5,946 nt of DNA from NCBI GenBank assembly GCA_031273545.1, contig JAISRQ010000014.1, positions 1-5,946 of the forward strand, given 5' to 3'. Numbering within the stretch: the first letter of the stretch is position 1; each line of letters begins with the position of its first letter. The notes under the pieces were generated by a model, which saw nothing but the letters and a program-made list of their open reading frames with translations, searched no databases and had not been told where the DNA came from. This stretch comes from Holosporales bacterium (GTDB lineage Bacteria > Pseudomonadota > Alphaproteobacteria > BNTO01). The position numbers were made by a program, and so were the translations under genes. Below, one piece after another: positions 1-5,077 of the stretch.

Positions 1-136
1 GTTTGTACAAATCTACCATAATTGCAATCAAAGCTTACATATAGTGAAATACAAGGATGGATACTTGAAAAGCAAAATATAAAGAGAGCATATGAATTTT
101 TTCGAAAAAAATGACACCAACATGCCTATCCGGAAT

Positions 137-210
137 CCCCAAATATTGCGGACAAAAAACAGAATAGTAACAAGCGTTTGTTTGTCCAAAAAGTCCGTAA
201 TCTTTTGGGG
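137..210 (+). repeat. Palindromic repeat, copy A (74 bp)
   Basis: This element is bounded by CCCC and GGGG and has an imperfect terminal inverted repeat: CCCCAAATATTGCGGAC (137-153) against GTCCGTAATCTTTTGGGG (193-210). Its core contains AAGCGTTTG, shared with copy B. An alternative internal pairing, GGACAAA (150-156) with TTTGTCC (180-186), competes for part of the same arm. The same architecture recurs at 3704-3779, 3877-3949 and 5841-5915. Orientation is set by the core and by the TTGC...GTAA asymmetry of the arms. Size and structure resemble REP/BIME-type repeats or a small non-autonomous transposable element; which of these it is cannot be told from sequence alone. Confidence 0.8.
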
Positions 211-254
211 AGCAAGCCTAGTACTTACGTGTATGCGTGTACACGGAAGATTGA

Positions 255-494
255 GCCCTATACACGAGCAACGTTGAAGGACTTAGCGACAAGAATGAAC
301 ATATTGCACACATAAACATGTTTGCTGGACTTATTTTCGATGAAAAATTTGGTCACACTAACAATTGGAGACAAGTACCTGCATCTTTTCTTAAATTTTT
401 TAAGATTTCTAGAAAGAAATAATATTCCATGTAGACTTAACTCAGCCAAGATGCTGGAATAAGCAAAATTGCTGTCGCAACAATTGGTGAATGA
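255..494 (+). pseudogene. Possible decayed coding remnant, unidentified
   Basis: One reading frame (position 255 as codon start) reads as a plausible protein for 55 codons up to TAA at 420-422. It includes a stretch GLSDKNEHIAHINMFAGLIF and then NNWRQVPASFLKFF. After three in-frame stops in about 20 bases the same frame resumes with LSQDAGISKIAVATIGE and stops at 492-494. The first in-frame ATG is at 318. The persistence of one frame across stops is what a degraded gene would look like, but the evidence is weak. There is no recognised family, and the second piece only loosely resembles a helix-turn-helix segment. It lies just downstream of palindromic copy A, which could have interrupted it. 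Confidence 0.2.
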
Positions 495-515
495 GGACGT
501 TACTGATTCTCAACT

Positions 516-578
516 ATAAATAAAAGCTATTTATTTTGCCCCCTGTTTCTTTTATTTATGACAAAAGACATATGGGGC
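516..578 (+). repeat. Hairpin-bearing repeat upstream of ctrA, copy 1
   Basis: A 63-base block contains the perfect hairpin ATAAATA-AAAGC-TATTTAT (516-534). It is followed by GCCCC (538-542) pairing with GGGGC (574-578), and between those arms an inner TCTTTT (548-553)/AAAAGA (563-568) pairing. A related block lies at 1635-1697 upstream of the TPR gene: both begin AATAAAAG-Y-TATTTATT, both contain TTTATTTA, and both end in a G-rich arm followed by GAG. Copy 1 ends 86 bases before the ctrA start codon, so a regulatory or untranslated-leader role is possible but unproven. Confidence 0.5.
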
Positions 579-653
579 GGCGAGAACGTATGCAATTTTA
601 TTACCATTCTTTCCTTTTTTTTGTTAGCATTTAAATATAGGGGGAGGATGATT

Positions 654-657
654 GAGG
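654..657 (+). promoter_or_regulatory. Shine-Dalgarno for ctrA
   Basis: GAGG lies 7 bases before the GTG at 665 and supports that start. A longer purine run, GGGGGAGG (640-647), lies further upstream at 17 bases, which is too far for ctrA. It sits 4 bases before TTG 652, the start of a 12-codon out-of-frame reading frame that overlaps the beginning of ctrA. Confidence 0.55.
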
Positions 658-664
658 CTGCGGG

Positions 665-1459
665 GTGCGCGTTTTATTTATAGAAGATGACTTTATTACG
701 GCCCAGAGCATTCAGAAGTTATTTCAAAACGAGGGGTTTATTTGCGACGTATCTGATACTGGTGAAGACGGTATCGAGGTCGGACGTTTGTACGAGTATG
801 ACGCGATAATACTTGACTTAATTTTGCCAGATATCGAAGGGTTTGAAGTAATGCGCCGCTTGCGGGCATCTCGTGTTGATACTCCTATACTTATACTATC
901 TGGGATAGATGATACTGCAAATAAAGTAAAAGGGCTATGTACTGGGGCAGATGATTACTTAACTAAACCCTATAGTAAGGATGAGTTAATGGCTCGCGTA
1001 AACGCGATAATTAGGCGTAGTAACGGATACTCTGAATCGGTGATAAAGGTTGGAGCGTTGGAAATTAATCTTCAAGCAAGGATTGCTTCTGTTCATGGGC
1101 GGATTTTATCATTAACAGGAAAGGAGTACGCAATATTGGAACTTTTAGCGATTCGCAAGGGCTCGGCGCTAACCAAGGAAGCGTTTTTGAACCATTTGTA
1201 TGGAGGAATGGATGAGCCTGAGGTTAAAATCGTTGATGTGTTTATTTGTAAATTGCGGCGAAAGATTTATGCATTAACTCAACAAAATGGTTACATAGAG
1301 ACGATTTGGGGGCGAGGGTATATGCTTAGAGACCCTAATCAAAATATGCCAATTATTGAGAATGACGATTCCGTTATTGTTGAAAACGATTTTTATACAG
1401 AGCGTGCGAGGAAAGAGATGCGTGCTCGCCATAGGAGAAACGCGAAGCGCGTCGTCTGA
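665..1459 (+). CDS. ctrA: CtrA-family cell-cycle response regulator (OmpR type)
   Basis: This is a two-domain response regulator of 264 residues. The receiver domain (about 1-120) has the acidic pocket E7-D8-D9, phosphoacceptor D51 within DLILPD, S79 in the LSG motif and K101 in TKPY. The winged-helix DNA-binding domain (about 125-231) carries LTGKEY, the long FLNHLYGGMDEPE block, DVFICKLRRK (181-190) and WGRGYMLRDP, all strongly CtrA-like. CtrA receives phosphate through the CckA-ChpT relay and controls DNA replication, division and envelope genes in Alphaproteobacteria; that role is known for the family and inferred here. The GTG start is chosen because it gives the canonical MRVLFIEDD N-terminus and has GAGG 7 bases upstream. 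Caulobacter CtrA is about 231 residues, so the last 30 or so residues (acidic, then Arg-rich, ending KRVV) are an extension. The usual dialanine degradation end is absent. No canonical TTAA-N7-TTAA CtrA box was seen upstream. Confidence 0.95.
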   Translation: MRVLFIEDDFITAQSIQKLFQNEGFICDVSDTGEDGIEVGRLYEYDAIILDLILPDIEGFEVMRRLRASRVDTPILILSGIDDTANKVKGLCTGADDYLTKPYSKDELMARVNAIIRRSNGYSESVIKVGALEINLQARIASVHGRILSLTGKEYAILELLAIRKGSALTKEAFLNHLYGGMDEPEVKIVDVFICKLRRKIYALTQQNGYIETIWGRGYMLRDPNQNMPIIENDDSVIVENDFYTERARKEMRARHRRNAKRVV

Positions 1460-1634
1460 AGGAGGGGCTCTATCGTAGTGAGACCAAGGGGGGAAACGTC
1501 GTGAAGATACCCCCACGGCGGCCGTTGTAGTACATATTTGTTGACGAAGTTCTAATTTTCCAGAATCCGACTTCCACCCAGGGGGAACAGAAATAGTTAG
1601 CTTTCAAAGAGTACATTACTGTTTATCGGCTACT

Positions 1635-1697
1635 AATAAAAGTTATTTATTCCGCGTTTTACTCCCTTTATTTACAAAGTAAAGATATATAGGGAGT
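1635..1697 (+). repeat. Hairpin-bearing repeat upstream of the TPR gene, copy 2
   Basis: This block is the diverged counterpart of 516-578. It has a small hairpin AATAA-AAG-TTATT (1635-1647) and a perfect 7-bp outer stem ACTCCCT (1661-1667)/AGGGAGT (1691-1697), which encloses TTTAC-AAA-GTAAA (1671-1683). Overall length equals copy 1 (63 bases). The G-rich right arms align between copies, while the pyrimidine left arms sit at different positions. It ends 159 bases before the TPR gene start. Confidence 0.5.
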
Positions 1698-1719
1698 GAG
1701 ATGTTCGACTCCTTCGCTT

Positions 1720-1759
1720 GTTGTTTTTCAATTTTAGTTCCGCATTCATTGGGGCCCCA
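1720..1759 (-). repeat. Possible degenerate half copy of the palindromic repeat
   Basis: The stretch ending TTCCGCATTCATTGGGGCCCC resembles the right end of copy C on the plus strand (TCCCGCAATCTTTGGGGGGCCCC in form), including the GGGGCCCC boundary also seen beside copy B. The matching left half is not recognisable. It could be a worn remnant or chance similarity. Confidence 0.25.
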
Positions 1760-1798
1760 TAACTGCACTGAGTAGAGATGAATAATTGTCACAAACAG

Positions 1799-1827
1799 TT
1801 GCACGGCGCCTCAGCATCCACTAAACT
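1799..1827 (+). promoter_or_regulatory. Candidate sigma-70 promoter for the TPR-trxB pair
   Basis: TTGCAC (1799-1804) and TAAACT (1822-1827) are separated by exactly 17 bases. Transcription would start near 1834, leaving a leader of only about 23 bases before the ATG at 1857, which fits the lack of a clear Shine-Dalgarno there. CTCAG (1810-1814)/CTGAG (1826-1830) overlaps the -10 and is interleaved with CCACT (1818-1822)/AGTGG (1833-1837), so the site could be an operator. Confidence 0.4.
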
Positions 1828-1856
1828 GAGACAGTGGTTTTATTTGCTGATAAACG

Positions 1857-2735
1857 ATGAAAGACAAACATTCATGTGATAAATCCTCAGGGAAATCCTC
1901 TTGTGATTGCAAGGAAAGGGTTTTCGACGAGTTTCTCGATGATATCGAGAATGATATAAAAATGGAAAAATACCAACAGCTGTGGAATAAACACGGCAAG
2001 TTGATCCTTATCTTCGCTACAGTAGTATTAGCCGGAGTGGTATTATTTCCCTGTTGGCAAGGATACGACAAGGAACAACGCGAAGAGATATCCGCGAGCT
2101 TGGTTAATGCCCAAAACTTAATGGAGCAAGGCAAAATTGAGGAAGCCGTCGGGTTGATGACCCACATCGGCGCAAGGTACCAGAAAACGTACAAGTTCTT
2201 GGGGAAGCTTTCGCAGGCCGCTATTCTAACATCGTCGGATTTTTCAAAGAATTCCGAAGAAATCCAAGGAATATATTTGTCCGTTTTGAATAATTCTGCT
2301 CCGGAGTATATAAAAGAACTAGCTGCAGTACTTTACGTAAACGCAAAACTTCAACGGCTTAGCGAACTTGACGACGCGCAAGGAAAAGAGCTACGCGATG
2401 TGTTATTAAAACACCGCGTATCCAAGAACGGGATAGCGTTAATGAGCAAAGAACTGGAAGGAATAATCGCCTTTAAGACAAAGGATTATGCTGCGGCAAG
2501 GAAGGCTTTTGATGAGATTAGCAAAAACGAAAACACGCCACAGGGGATGCATGCTCGCATCAGCATAATGATTCAAGCGATTCAGGACCAGGGCGATGGG
2601 GATGCTGCGGTTGGTGGCGGAACCTCTAGTGGAGGTGGTACTTCTGTCGGCGGCGGGAATGTTCCTGGTGGAAGCGATGCTTCTGTTAGCGGTGCCTCTG
2701 TTGCTGAAAACACATCAGATAAAAAGCCAGCGTGA
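1857..2735 (+). CDS. Membrane-anchored TPR-like protein (YfgM/TPR_21 type)
   Basis: The 292-residue product has a charged cytoplasmic N-terminus, one transmembrane segment (about 48-67) and a long helical region (about 72-240) with TPR-like stretches such as YAAARKAFDEISKN. The motif DEFLDDIENDIKMEKYQQLW just before the membrane segment is typical of the alphaproteobacterial YfgM-like (TPR_21) family. Members are single-pass proteins with a periplasmic TPR domain linked to SecYEG and envelope chaperones; that function is inferred by family. Unusual parts are an N-terminal cluster H5, C7, C16, C18 and a Gly/Ser-rich tail (about 250-285) with GGGTS-type repeats. The start at 1857 has no obvious Shine-Dalgarno, but the next in-frame Met (residue 36) would cut the conserved pre-membrane motif. 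Its stop TGA overlaps the trxB ATG, so the two are probably co-translated. Identification rests on architecture and motif resemblance, not on a search. Confidence 0.75.
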   Translation: MKDKHSCDKSSGKSSCDCKERVFDEFLDDIENDIKMEKYQQLWNKHGKLILIFATVVLAGVVLFPCWQGYDKEQREEISASLVNAQNLMEQGKIEEAVGLMTHIGARYQKTYKFLGKLSQAAILTSSDFSKNSEEIQGIYLSVLNNSAPEYIKELAAVLYVNAKLQRLSELDDAQGKELRDVLLKHRVSKNGIALMSKELEGIIAFKTKDYAAARKAFDEISKNENTPQGMHARISIMIQAIQDQGDGDAAVGGGTSSGGGTSVGGGNVPGGSDASVSGASVAENTSDKKPA

Positions 2736-3658
2736 TGGATGCTATGAAACATGTGCGCGTACTAATAATTGGTTCTGGCCCCGCTGGGTATACTGCTGCG
2801 GTGTATGCTGCGCGGGCTGGATTGGCCCCTGTGTTGTTCTCTGGCGCCCACATAGGCGGGCAGCTGGTTCAGTCCGCTGAGATAGAGAACTTTCCCGGAT
2901 TCGCGAAAATTTCTGGCGTGGACCTGATGGAAAAGATGATGCACCAAGCGGAGGCTCTTGGCACAAACGTCATCATGGAGTCCATTCTTCGCATAGAAGG
3001 TAGTGCGCCTCCATTTGTTTGCTGTGGTGAAAAGACTCAGATGACAGCAGACTCCGTTATCATTGCAACTGGAGCTGTAGCTAAGTGGCTGAACGTCAAA
3101 GGAGAAGCAGAATTCAAAGGACGCGGCGTATCGGCATGTGCTACGTGTGACGGGTTTTTCTTTCGCGGGCAAAATGTTGCAGTGATAGGTGGGGGAAACA
3201 CTGCTGTGGCGGATGCTCTTTTTTTGACGAATCACGCAAAATCTGTGACGTTGATCCATAGGAAGAGTTACTTGCGAGCAGAGCAGATTATGCAGGATAG
3301 GTTGTTTAGTCACCCCAAAGTCAATATTGTATGGGATTCAACAGTAGAAGAACTCTGTGGTGAAAATAAAAAGCTGACACATATGCGTCTTCGAAATGTA
3401 AAGGATAATGCTATTTCACAAGTTGATGTTGACGGCGTGTTTGTTGCAATTGGACACGAACCACAATCTAAAATTTTTCAAGAAAAAATAAAAATAAACG
3501 AAGCTGGGTACATTGAGACATTTGAAGGAACGACAAGAACGTCTATGCCAGGGATTTTTGCCGCAGGCGATGTCATGGACCCGCGCTATAGGCAAGCAGT
3601 TGTCGCTGCAAGCAGGGGATGCATGGCAGCGATTGATGCGCAGGAATTTTTGCAATAG
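2735..3658 (+). CDS. trxB: Thioredoxin reductase (NADPH)
   Basis: This is a low-molecular-weight thioredoxin reductase of 307 residues, close to the roughly 315-320 usual for bacteria. It is a cytoplasmic FAD enzyme that passes electrons from NADPH to thioredoxin. Numbered from the ATG at 2735, the FAD-binding GSGPAG is at 13-18, IGGQL at 40-44, the redox-active CATC followed by DG at 135-140, the NADPH-binding GGGNTA at 152-157, the phosphate-contacting HRKSYLR at 175-181, and the C-terminal FAD motif AAGD at 276-279. All key residues are intact. The start is chosen because TGATG overlaps the stop of the TPR gene, a usual sign of translational coupling. GTG 2732 and ATG 2744 (giving MKHVRVLIIG) are alternatives, and the latter matches the family's short N-terminus well. 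Its 3' end is partly duplicated at 4841-5017. Confidence 0.95.
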   Translation: MDAMKHVRVLIIGSGPAGYTAAVYAARAGLAPVLFSGAHIGGQLVQSAEIENFPGFAKISGVDLMEKMMHQAEALGTNVIMESILRIEGSAPPFVCCGEKTQMTADSVIIATGAVAKWLNVKGEAEFKGRGVSACATCDGFFFRGQNVAVIGGGNTAVADALFLTNHAKSVTLIHRKSYLRAEQIMQDRLFSHPKVNIVWDSTVEELCGENKKLTHMRLRNVKDNAISQVDVDGVFVAIGHEPQSKIFQEKIKINEAGYIETFEGTTRTSMPGIFAAGDVMDPRYRQAVVAASRGCMAAIDAQEFLQ

Positions 3659-3703
3659 CGCGACTTTTTAGGGGGGAGCAAATATACACGTCTCCTCGAG
3701 TTT

Positions 3704-3779
3704 CCCCAAAAAAAGATTACAGACTTTTTTAACGAACAAGCTCTCACGATTATTCAACTTATGTCTGCAACCTTTGGGG
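3704..3779 (-). repeat. Palindromic repeat, copy D (76 bp, minus orientation)
   Basis: Read on the minus strand, CCCCAAAGGTTGCAGAC pairs with GTCTGTAATC plus a long T run and GGGG, around a core AATAATCGTGAGAGCTTG. Plus-strand arms are 3704-3724 and 3763-3779. Compared with copy A the stem changes GCGGAC/GTCCGT to GCAGAC/GTCTGT, so a G-C pair is replaced by A-T on both sides. It lies 45 bases past the trxB stop and may help end or stabilise that transcript. Confidence 0.8.
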
Positions 3780-3800
3780 GAATTGCTTATCCGTATTCAC

Positions 3801-3830
3801 GTGGAAACAAGGAGTATCCCTTATTTCCAC
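3801..3830. other. Hairpin with 12-bp arms between convergent genes
   Basis: GTGGAAACAAGG (3801-3812) and CCTTATTTCCAC (3819-3830) are complementary except for one C/A mismatch, around the loop AGTATC. There is no T tract on either side, so it is not a classical intrinsic terminator. A longer-range pairing ACGTGG (3799-3804)/CCACGT (3834-3839) competes with it. It sits midway between palindromic copies D and B and is unrelated to them in sequence. It may serve as a transcript-end or stability structure, or mark a symmetrical protein-binding site. Confidence 0.5.
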
Positions 3831-3876
3831 CTACCACGTCTAATATCCTTTACTTTATCTGCATATATACCGGGGC

Positions 3877-3949
3877 CCCCAAAGATTGCGGGCCAGAAAA
3901 TGAATAATCGTAAGCGTTTGACCGCCTAAAAAACCGTAATCATTTGGGG
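3877..3949 (+). repeat. Palindromic repeat, copy B (73 bp)
   Basis: CCCCAAAGATTGCGG at the left pairs with CCGTAATCATTTGGGG at the right, around the core AATAATCGTAAGCGTTTG. It is preceded by GGGG, making a GGGGCCCC boundary that also occurs at the end of copy C. The element ends 27 bases beyond the stop codon of the minus-strand gene at 3977-4684, so like copy D it occupies a gene's 3' flank. Confidence 0.8.
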
Positions 3950-3976
3950 AGTGGGTATATAACCTTTAATTCAGCC

Positions 3977-4684
3977 TTATTGTGGCTGCGCGTCAATATC
4001 CTCTTTTGCTTTTAATACAATATCACGACAGCGTCGTAGACGATCACATGCTTGAGAAAGTAATCGTTTAGCTTCTACGAAACATGCTGAAGCTTCCGCG
4101 AAGGCAGGATTTCTTCTTACTGTATCTATTAAAGTATCCAATGATCCTTTTATTTGGTCGCAATAACTTAGATCCGCGCCAAGGGATTCGCAGATACCAC
4201 GTCCAGGCAGCACGTCAAGGCGGGAACTAAATTTCACAAAAAAGTAACTAATATCGTCAACAATTGATTCCTTTAAACGAGCTATATCAGGCTCATACGA
4301 CCTAATCTTCCTCAGACCGAGTGACAATTGATCTATTGCTCCTAAAATACTCGGTCTCATCTCTCCTTTAGCCATCTCCATTTGTATCCTTACATGGACA
4401 GGGGCGTCTCTAATTCCCCTGGCTCTCCTCTCGGCTTCCTCAGCTTGTCGCGCGGCTTCATCAGCTTCTATCCTTAGCTTGTGCTCTAATATGTCAGCTT
4501 CAGTTTCTACATAGATAGGGGTATAATCACCTGAAGAGTAATCCTCCCCATTGTCAGAGATATCCTCTTCCCCGGAAAAAGAGTAATCATATCCTTCATT
4601 AGCGTCATGTAATACACCATCAGACGCAACAGCAACCCCAGACAAAAACAACACGCTACAAGATAGACCAATAATTTTATTCAT
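3977..4684 (-). CDS. Predicted exported protein of unknown function (235 aa)
   Basis: I do not recognise this protein. The start MNKIIG is chosen because it begins a clear Sec signal peptide: MNK, a hydrophobic core to residue 20, and a likely cut after GVAVA before SDG. It also matches the start of the neighbouring gene at 5078-5572. An upstream in-frame ATG at 4744 would bury the signal peptide and is less likely. The mature part begins with an acidic Tyr/Ser/Gly-rich stretch (about 26-60). An Ala/Glu/Arg-rich probable coiled coil follows (about 60-92), then a mainly helical region with five cysteines (165, 175, 201, 213, 219). The leader has AGG 9 bases before ATG. It is convergent with trxB, separated by 318 bases holding two palindromic repeats. 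Periplasmic, surface or secreted location is inferred from the signal peptide only. Confidence 0.75.
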   Translation of the reverse strand: MNKIIGLSCSVLFLSGVAVASDGVLHDANEGYDYSFSGEEDISDNGEDYSSGDYTPIYVETEADILEHKLRIEADEAARQAEEAERRARGIRDAPVHVRIQMEMAKGEMRPSILGAIDQLSLGLRKIRSYEPDIARLKESIVDDISYFFVKFSSRLDVLPGRGICESLGADLSYCDQIKGSLDTLIDTVRRNPAFAEASACFVEAKRLLSQACDRLRRCRDIVLKAKEDIDAQPQ

Positions 4685-4840
4685 AACGATAAACCTATTA
4701 AAAAAATTAACCACAATTATATTATTGCAAAGATTGGCGATCATTTCAATAGGGAACAGTAGGTCACATGAATAATTATTAGGTTAAAAAAAAATTGTAT
4801 GATAGACAAAAAATACATCATCTTTTATTGGCCTTATGCC

Positions 4841-5017
4841 GATGAACCGTGATAATCCGTAGTTGTCCAAGAGAAAATAAAAATAAACGGTACATTGAGA
4901 CATTAGACGGAACGACAAGAACGTCTATACCAGAGATGTTAGCTATGGGCAGGCAGTTGTCGCTGCCAGCAAGTGTTGCATGGCAGCGATTGATGCGCAG
5001 GAATTCTTGCAATGCGC
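4841..5017 (+). pseudogene. trxB: Truncated duplicate of the trxB 3' end
   Basis: This segment matches the last third of trxB in the same orientation. Exact matches include 20 bases at 4909-4928 (trxB 3527-3546) and 29 bases at 4977-5005 (trxB 3620-3648), with many other aligned bases from about GAACC at 4844 onward. Relative to trxB it lacks 7 bases (trxB 3501-3507) and 25 bases (trxB 3562-3586). The first shifts the frame, and the second removes most of the AAGD FAD motif. The trxB stop is also lost (TTGCAATAG became TTGCAATG). The front two-thirds of the gene is absent, so no function is possible. It sits between two exported-protein genes and marks the second unit of a tandem duplication. 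Confidence 0.9.
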
Positions 5018-5077
5018 ATTTCCCGTCAAAAAGTGAATCAGGGGGACGCTGATGCTACCGAATACTAGCGCGTTAGC

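Larger units (their letters stand above)
1..664. other. Intergenic region upstream of ctrA, no intact gene
   Basis: I see no convincing complete gene here. The stretch holds a 14-bp perfect palindrome of six T, CG, six A (97-110), one palindromic repeat (137-210), a possible decayed reading frame (255-494), an AT-rich inverted repeat TCTTAAA/TTTAAGA (389-405) followed directly by the palindrome TTTCTAGAAA (406-415), and a hairpin-bearing repeat (516-578) ahead of ctrA. No strong sigma-70 promoter for ctrA stands out. The AT-rich run at about 628-640, just before the G-rich ribosome-binding region, is the likeliest location for a -10 element. Confidence 0.5.
1460..1856. other. Intergenic region between ctrA and the TPR gene
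   Basis: I see no gene in these 397 bases. From left to right they hold a weak G-run/C-run inverted repeat (1488-1514) with no T tract, the short inverted repeat ACGGC-G-GCCGT, a second copy of the hairpin repeat (1635-1697), a GGGGCCCC palindrome (1752-1759) preceded by sequence resembling half of the palindromic repeat, and a candidate promoter for the TPR-trxB pair (1799-1827). No clear intrinsic terminator for ctrA was found. Confidence 0.5.

Noticed and set aside
92..277. 61-codon plus-strand open frame starting MNFFEKND
   Set aside because: More than a third of it is palindromic copy A, the SD-like GAGAG is only 3 bases from the ATG, and the translation has no domain-like character.
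389..405. TTAA-N5-TTAA pairs here and at 4698-4710 as CtrA binding boxes
   Set aside because: The family consensus needs seven bases between the half-sites; both have five, and both fall in AT-rich runs where TTAA is common.
1488..1514. G-run/C-run inverted repeat as a ctrA terminator
   Set aside because: The 16-base loop, short arms and absence of a following T tract do not fit an intrinsic terminator.
2762..3313. 183-codon minus-strand open frame inside trxB
   Set aside because: It is antisense to a well-supported enzyme gene with intact motifs and its translation is low in recognisable structure; a mirror of trxB codon use.
4727..4741. TTGCAAAGATTGGCG as a fifth palindromic-repeat end
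   Set aside because: It matches the AAAGATTG part only; there is no CCCC border, core or second arm nearby.
4685..4744. Longer N-terminus for the 3977-4684 gene starting at the ATG at 4744
   Set aside because: It would place 20 extra residues before a clean signal peptide, and the paralogue begins exactly at MNKIIG with the same leader.
4849..5052. 67-codon plus-strand open frame across the trxB remnant
   Set aside because: It contains trxB-derived residues (for example YIETLDGTTRTS) only until the frameshift and begins inside diverged trxB sequence; it is pseudogene reading, not a new gene.
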